The notes beneath the pieces are model-generated. The model saw only the letters and a list, made by a program, of their open reading frames with translations. It did no database searches and had not been told where the DNA came from. Below, piece by piece: positions 61,027 to 64,000 of a DNA stretch of 64,000 nucleotides. How positions within the stretch are numbered: the first letter of the stretch is position 1; every line of letters starts with the position of its first letter. The stretch lies in contig JAITUU010000009.1 in the NCBI GenBank assembly GCA_031286165.1, forward strand, positions 1 through 64,000, in the 5' to 3' direction. Source of the stretch: Bacteroidales bacterium (lineage in GTDB: Bacteria > Bacteroidota > Bacteroidia > Bacteroidales > UBA1715). Both the position numbers and the translations under genes were made by a program.

Positions 61027-61157
61027 TAGCAACAATAGCAGAAATATTTATAGTGATAGCAACACTCGTAGGCATGTTTTTAGCAGGTTACATTAAAGGC
61101 TATCACGATAGCACACGCAATGAAAACGAATACAGAGATAGAAGTCGGTATTGCTGA
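61023..61157 (+). CDS. Cassette gene B, copy 2: 44-residue membrane peptide ending RSRYC
   Basis: Starts in the A stop (ATGA) and encodes a hydrophobic helix (residues 2-22), then GYIKGY and a charged segment, ending DRSRYC. The copy at 14488-14622 has the same length, GYVNGY at the same position and the same end, although the helix and the charged part differ. The conserved frame over diverged DNA is the main evidence that it is coding. The function is unknown. Confidence 0.68.
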   Translation: MIATIAEIFIVIATLVGMFLAGYIKGYHDSTRNENEYRDRSRYC

Positions 61158-61160
61158 GAT

Positions 61161-61322
61161 TTAATAGTATTCTAATACGGGAACACCATTAATAAAATAT
61201 TTTACTCTCGCTCCTTTTCTACTCTCTGGCTTATACCCTTTACTTGGAGTAGTTGCCCATATAGTAATAAAAACAAGAAATAAAATAAATAGAATGAATA
61301 ATATGAGTGCTACATATTTCAT
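61161..61322 (-). CDS. Cassette gene C, copy 2: 53-residue membrane peptide
   Basis: Convergent with gene B, with stop codons 3 bp apart. The product has a hydrophobic helix (residues 3-23), WATTPSKGYKP and a tail ending LEYY. Copy 1 (14320-14484) has the same plan with WITTPTKNYKP. It is preceded by the 73-bp shared block, which contains a promoter-like TTG-N20-TATATTGC on the minus strand. The function is unknown. Confidence 0.68.
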   Translation of the reverse strand: MKYVALILFILFILFLVFITIWATTPSKGYKPESRKGARVKYFINGVPVLEYY

Positions 61323-61391
61323 GGCAGTAAATTTTATTTTTCAGCAATATACAACAAAAAACATAGAAAGTCAAGAAAAAACGTAAAAAAA
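61319..61391. repeat. 73-bp perfect inverted repeat, copy 2 (leader/promoter of cassette gene C)
   Basis: Identical to the reverse complement of 14251-14323. One end holds the ATG of gene C, the other ends at the ATG of the tiny frame at 61391, so it may be a bidirectional leader. Confidence 0.92.
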
Positions 61392-61483
61392 TGGAAAAAT
61401 TAAATCAAAAACCCTTTTTAAGCGAACAAGACGTATTAAATAAAATAGTAGAACTTGAACAACAAATACGAGAAGCGTCCTAA
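61391..61483 (+). CDS. Tiny ORF (30 residues) divergent from cassette gene C, copy 2
   Basis: The frame reads MEKLNQKPFLSEQDVLNKIV and continues as a short amphipathic helix, ending REAS. It starts directly at the edge of the 73-bp block, in the same place as the unrelated 31-residue frame at 14148-14243 in the other copy. Coding status is uncertain. Confidence 0.35.
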   Translation: MEKLNQKPFLSEQDVLNKIVELEQQIREAS

Positions 61484-61515
61484 TCCGGGTAAAACCGGAG
61501 AAGATAATCCTCTCC

Positions 61516-63819
61516 CTACTCCACCACCACCTTAGTAGTAGTGCGTACTGCTGCCGAAGTTATTTCTACAAAATAGATACCGCGTGGCAGTGAGGTAGAA
61601 ATTTCGAGGTCGCTTGCTCCGGTTATGTTTTGACTATACACGGTAATTCCTTGCAAGGTGCGTATGCGCACTATTCCCGAACTTGGAAGTTGTGCTATGT
61701 GCAATGCACCGCCTTGCGGTAGCGGATTCGGATATACTTTGGAAGCACCGGCGGTTGCTGCATTGGTAATTGCGGTGGGTTCTGCCGCTTTAAATTCCAA
61801 CCAATTAATGTTCACGCCGCCTGACACAATTTTGAGTTTCAGTTCATGAATTCCTGCTGTGAGGGCAAATGCTTGGCTTGGTTTGGTAAGGTAAAAATTC
61901 CAATCAGAAGCATGGGTTGGTCCAACATCGTGAGTCAATAGCTTTTTGTTATCCACCAAAATATCCATTGAGGCGTTACCTGCCATACCTCTTGCCACGC
62001 GAAAATCTATGGCGTAGGTTCCGTCTTCGGGCACGTCAATAGTGTAGGTTAGCCACGAGGTATTTTCCAAATAACCGAGCGCGTAACCTTCTCCGCCATC
62101 GGTGCAGCTTCCTATTTCATAATTAAATGCTTCGCAGAAATTCTCTGCCTCTATGCGATTGGCAATAGAGTGCGGCGGACATGGGTCATACACTTCTACC
62201 TGAATAGTGTGCGGCGCAAAATCGGCTTGATTCAAAACCACTACATAACTGCCAAGTGCGGAGGTGGCAGTGAAGTTTCCTGTTGCGGAAATCGAAGCAC
62301 CTGCGGCGTTATCTTGAATACTCCACGAAGGATTTATGCGGTACGGATTGCCATTTTGGTCGAAACCTTGCGCTATGAATTGCACAGAGGTTTTTACAGG
62401 AACTTTCACTACTTCATCGGCAGGATATATATTTATGGCAGTTAATTCTTTGACACCCTCGGTTTTCGGCAATAGTTTAATCCAATTCAAATTGAAACTT
62501 CCGGACAGCGATGTAATGGTAATGTCGTAAGTGCCTTCGGGCAATTCTATATCGTAGCCATGAGTGTTGTAATTTTGCAAACCCTCCTGAACCATTGGAA
62601 ATATTTCGGATTCAAAGTCAGGGTCATTACTTAATGAAAGTTGTAAACTTGAAGAAGAATTGGTAGCATAACGATACGAAACCGTATAAGTGCCAGCTAC
62701 GGCTATTGTTATAGGAAAGGTAATATAACTTCCTGTTTTTGTGAAATTGATGTTTTTACCGCCTTCGCTGCACGTTTGTTTTTGCACAGCATGTTGCGAG
62801 CAATAATTTTCAGCCTCTATGTGCGCCGGAAGTGCTATCACATCGCAGGGCTTATTCCAATTTATCATAACATCGCGCACGTATTTTCCCGATTCGGAGT
62901 AATTATTTTCTGTCCATCCGCTGAGTACCGAAGTGTTTTTCAAAATAGCGGCTGTTTCGCTAATGTTATGCACCGACCAGTTGCACAAACTAATGTGATT
63001 TTCTTTGGCAAATGCCATCCAATCATCGCTTGCTGCCGGGTTAAAACCACCATTACCGCTGGCATCGCAGGTTCCCCATTCGGTTATAAACAGTGCTACA
63101 CCTTTGTTCATTGCCGAAACTGCCCTATCGCGCAACCATTGTTTGTGTGTATCGGCGTAGAAGTGCAGCGTATAAGCAACGTTCGGGTCGTTTATGGGAT
63201 TGTTTGCCGCTTCCAGCACCTCTTGCGACCACGAGCGCGTGCCCACTATTATCAAATTATCGGGGTCTTTTTCGCGAATGGCGGCTATCACCGTTTCGGC
63301 ATAGGATTTTATGGTAGTCCATGCTGTTTCTTTTGGTTCGTTGTAAATTTCGTAAATCACGTTGGGATAGTCGCCATAGAGTTCCGCCATTTCAGCAAAA
63401 AATTCCACTGCTTTGGCTGTGTAATTGTGTGCTGCGTGTGAGTGAAAATCTATAATTACGTACAATCCTTCGGCTATGCAGGCTTCTACAACGGTTTTTA
63501 CACGATTTTTTTGAATAATTGCATTATTTGCACTCGTGGTGTATGCGCCGCTCACATCGCCATCTACTGCCATGGCTGCGCGAATAATGGTAGATTTCCA
63601 ATCGTCTTTCAAATAGTTGATTGTTTCGGCATTGTACCAGCGTTCGCCGCCCCATGTGCTCCAATAGAGGCTGTTGCCGCAAAGGGAAATTTTGTCGCCG
63701 TTTTCGGCGGTAACGTAAGAACCGTTCACTTGCAAGCGACCGTAGGTTTCAACAATAGTTTGTGCAGAAAGCAGCGAAAACGAAAAAATGGCAAAAATTG
63801 TACAGAAGAAGTTTTTCAT
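61516..63819 (-). CDS. Secreted GH5 glycosidase with two CBM-like modules and T9SS tail
   Basis: The 767-residue protein begins with a signal peptide ending LLSAQ. A GH5 barrel follows (about 20-320): acid/base Glu in YEIYNEPKETAW and nucleophile Glu in ALFITEWGT, with the conserved FHSHAAHN and HFYADTHKQW. Then come a CBM6-like module (PAHIEAENYCSQHAVQ, about 330-465), an Ig-like domain (about 465-555), a second CBM6-like module (IANRIEAENFCEAFN, about 560-690) and a C-terminal sorting domain starting VYPNPLPQGG. The tail sends it through the T9SS. It is likely an endo-beta-1,4-glucanase. A -7 element (TATCTTTG) is at 63849-63856. Confidence 0.92.
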   Translation of the reverse strand: MKNFFCTIFAIFSFSLLSAQTIVETYGRLQVNGSYVTAENGDKISLCGNSLYWSTWGGERWYNAETINYLKDDWKSTIIRAAMAVDGDVSGAYTTSANNAIIQKNRVKTVVEACIAEGLYVIIDFHSHAAHNYTAKAVEFFAEMAELYGDYPNVIYEIYNEPKETAWTTIKSYAETVIAAIREKDPDNLIIVGTRSWSQEVLEAANNPINDPNVAYTLHFYADTHKQWLRDRAVSAMNKGVALFITEWGTCDASGNGGFNPAASDDWMAFAKENHISLCNWSVHNISETAAILKNTSVLSGWTENNYSESGKYVRDVMINWNKPCDVIALPAHIEAENYCSQHAVQKQTCSEGGKNINFTKTGSYITFPITIAVAGTYTVSYRYATNSSSSLQLSLSNDPDFESEIFPMVQEGLQNYNTHGYDIELPEGTYDITITSLSGSFNLNWIKLLPKTEGVKELTAINIYPADEVVKVPVKTSVQFIAQGFDQNGNPYRINPSWSIQDNAAGASISATGNFTATSALGSYVVVLNQADFAPHTIQVEVYDPCPPHSIANRIEAENFCEAFNYEIGSCTDGGEGYALGYLENTSWLTYTIDVPEDGTYAIDFRVARGMAGNASMDILVDNKKLLTHDVGPTHASDWNFYLTKPSQAFALTAGIHELKLKIVSGGVNINWLEFKAAEPTAITNAATAGASKVYPNPLPQGGALHIAQLPSSGIVRIRTLQGITVYSQNITGASDLEISTSLPRGIYFVEITSAAVRTTTKVVVE

Positions 63820-63906
63820 AGTAAAAAATGTAAAAGACGTATTGGGAACAAAGATAGGAATTAATTATCAGTTATCAGTTATTAATTGGTAGTTTTTTTA
63901 AAAAGT

Positions 63907-63940
63907 TTATATGTCTAAAAATCTAAAAGTCTAAATACTA
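63907..63940. repeat. Spacer repeats with AGTCTAAA-type units
   Basis: TCTAAAAA, TCTAAAAG and TCTAAATA follow each other; related to the units at 12800-12837. The rest of 63820-63948 is promoter region of the GH5 gene. Confidence 0.7.
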
Positions 63941-63948
63941 ACTACTTG

Positions 63949-64000
63949 TTACGTTTTTTGTTTTTTCTTTTTAGCGGCAGGAAAAAGTACATTGTTGAGT
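63949..64000 (-). CDS. Possible 3' end of a minus-strand gene
   Basis: A frame enters from the right edge and ends at TAA (63949-63951), reading ...LNNVLFPAAKKKKQKT. A lysine-rich C-terminus is plausible for a protein, but 16 codons are too few to identify it. Other frames here also end quickly. Confidence 0.3.
   Translation of the reverse strand, partial: LNNVLFPAAKKKKQKT

Noticed and set aside
1-64000. Search for insertion sequences, rRNA genes and riboswitches
   Set aside because: No transposase-like frame, no rRNA segment and no recognisable riboswitch core was seen; small or divergent elements could have been missed.

Overview
The window comes from a bacterium of the phylum Bacteroidetes (Bacteroidota). 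The evidence is a 287-residue primary sigma factor of the short Bacteroidetes type, promoters of the TTG-N19-TAnnTTTG form, a PorX response regulator, a secreted glycosidase with a type IX secretion (T9SS) C-terminal tail, and families such as DUF349, DUF4197 and DUF4924. The chemistry is anaerobe-like and pyrophosphate-based: a membrane pyrophosphatase, PPi-dependent phosphofructokinase, polyphosphate kinase, glycogen branching enzyme and a GH94 disaccharide phosphorylase. Genus cannot be named from the sequence. There are no rRNA genes, no insertion sequences and no CRISPR array.

Layout. 1-4.5 kb: a minus-strand operon of unrecognised function (four-TM protein, G-domain NTPase, single-TM coiled-coil protein, retropepsin-like lipoprotein, and a gene cut by the window edge whose N-terminus resembles the coiled-coil protein). 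4.8-5.5 kb: a PIN toxin-antitoxin pair between two direct repeats. 5.6-12.8 kb: glgB, ppk1, queH, GH94 phosphorylase. 12.8-17.4 kb: rpoD, tRNA-Leu, a cassette of tiny genes, hppA, tRNA-Ser. 17.4-26.4 kb: clpS, DUF4197, START-like protein, lptF, DUF308 protein, flippase-like membrane protein, rsmA, tRNA-Lys, a metal-chelate-binding lipoprotein, tRNA-Met, DEAD-box helicase, ferredoxin. 26.4-42.7 kb: housekeeping genes including porX, tsaE, pcrA/uvrD, a carbamoylputrescine amidase-like gene, fabI, DUF349 protein, pyrG and miaA. 42.8-54.9 kb: queE, an M23 peptidase, then a long minus-strand block (AddA-like helicase-nuclease, DPP III, orphan type II-C cas1, truncated DUF1016 nuclease, a possible cas9 tail, rpe, DUF4924, S4 protein, gamma-carbonic anhydrase). 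55-60.8 kb: NtrC-like regulator without HTH, PPi-PFK, folE, EamA exporter, cysK. 60.9-61.5 kb: a second, inverted copy of the tiny-gene cassette. 61.5-63.8 kb: secreted GH5 glycosidase.

Three things stand out. (1) The tiny-gene cassette occurs twice (14.15-14.82 kb and 60.89-61.48 kb, opposite orientation) with the same architecture: a truncated frame A, a 44-residue membrane peptide B overlapping A by ATGA, and a convergent 53-54-residue membrane peptide C ending 3 bp from B. Flanking DNA blocks of 84, 27 and 73 bp are nearly identical while the middles of B and C have diverged. (2) The 5'-end operon combines a G-domain NTPase, two membrane proteins and a periplasmic aspartic protease. (3) The cas1 region looks like the remains of a type II-C CRISPR-Cas locus.

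Functional links: PorX controls T9SS, and the GH5 protein carries a T9SS tail. FolE, QueE and QueH are three steps of the queuosine pathway. HppA and PPi-PFK both use pyrophosphate in central metabolism.
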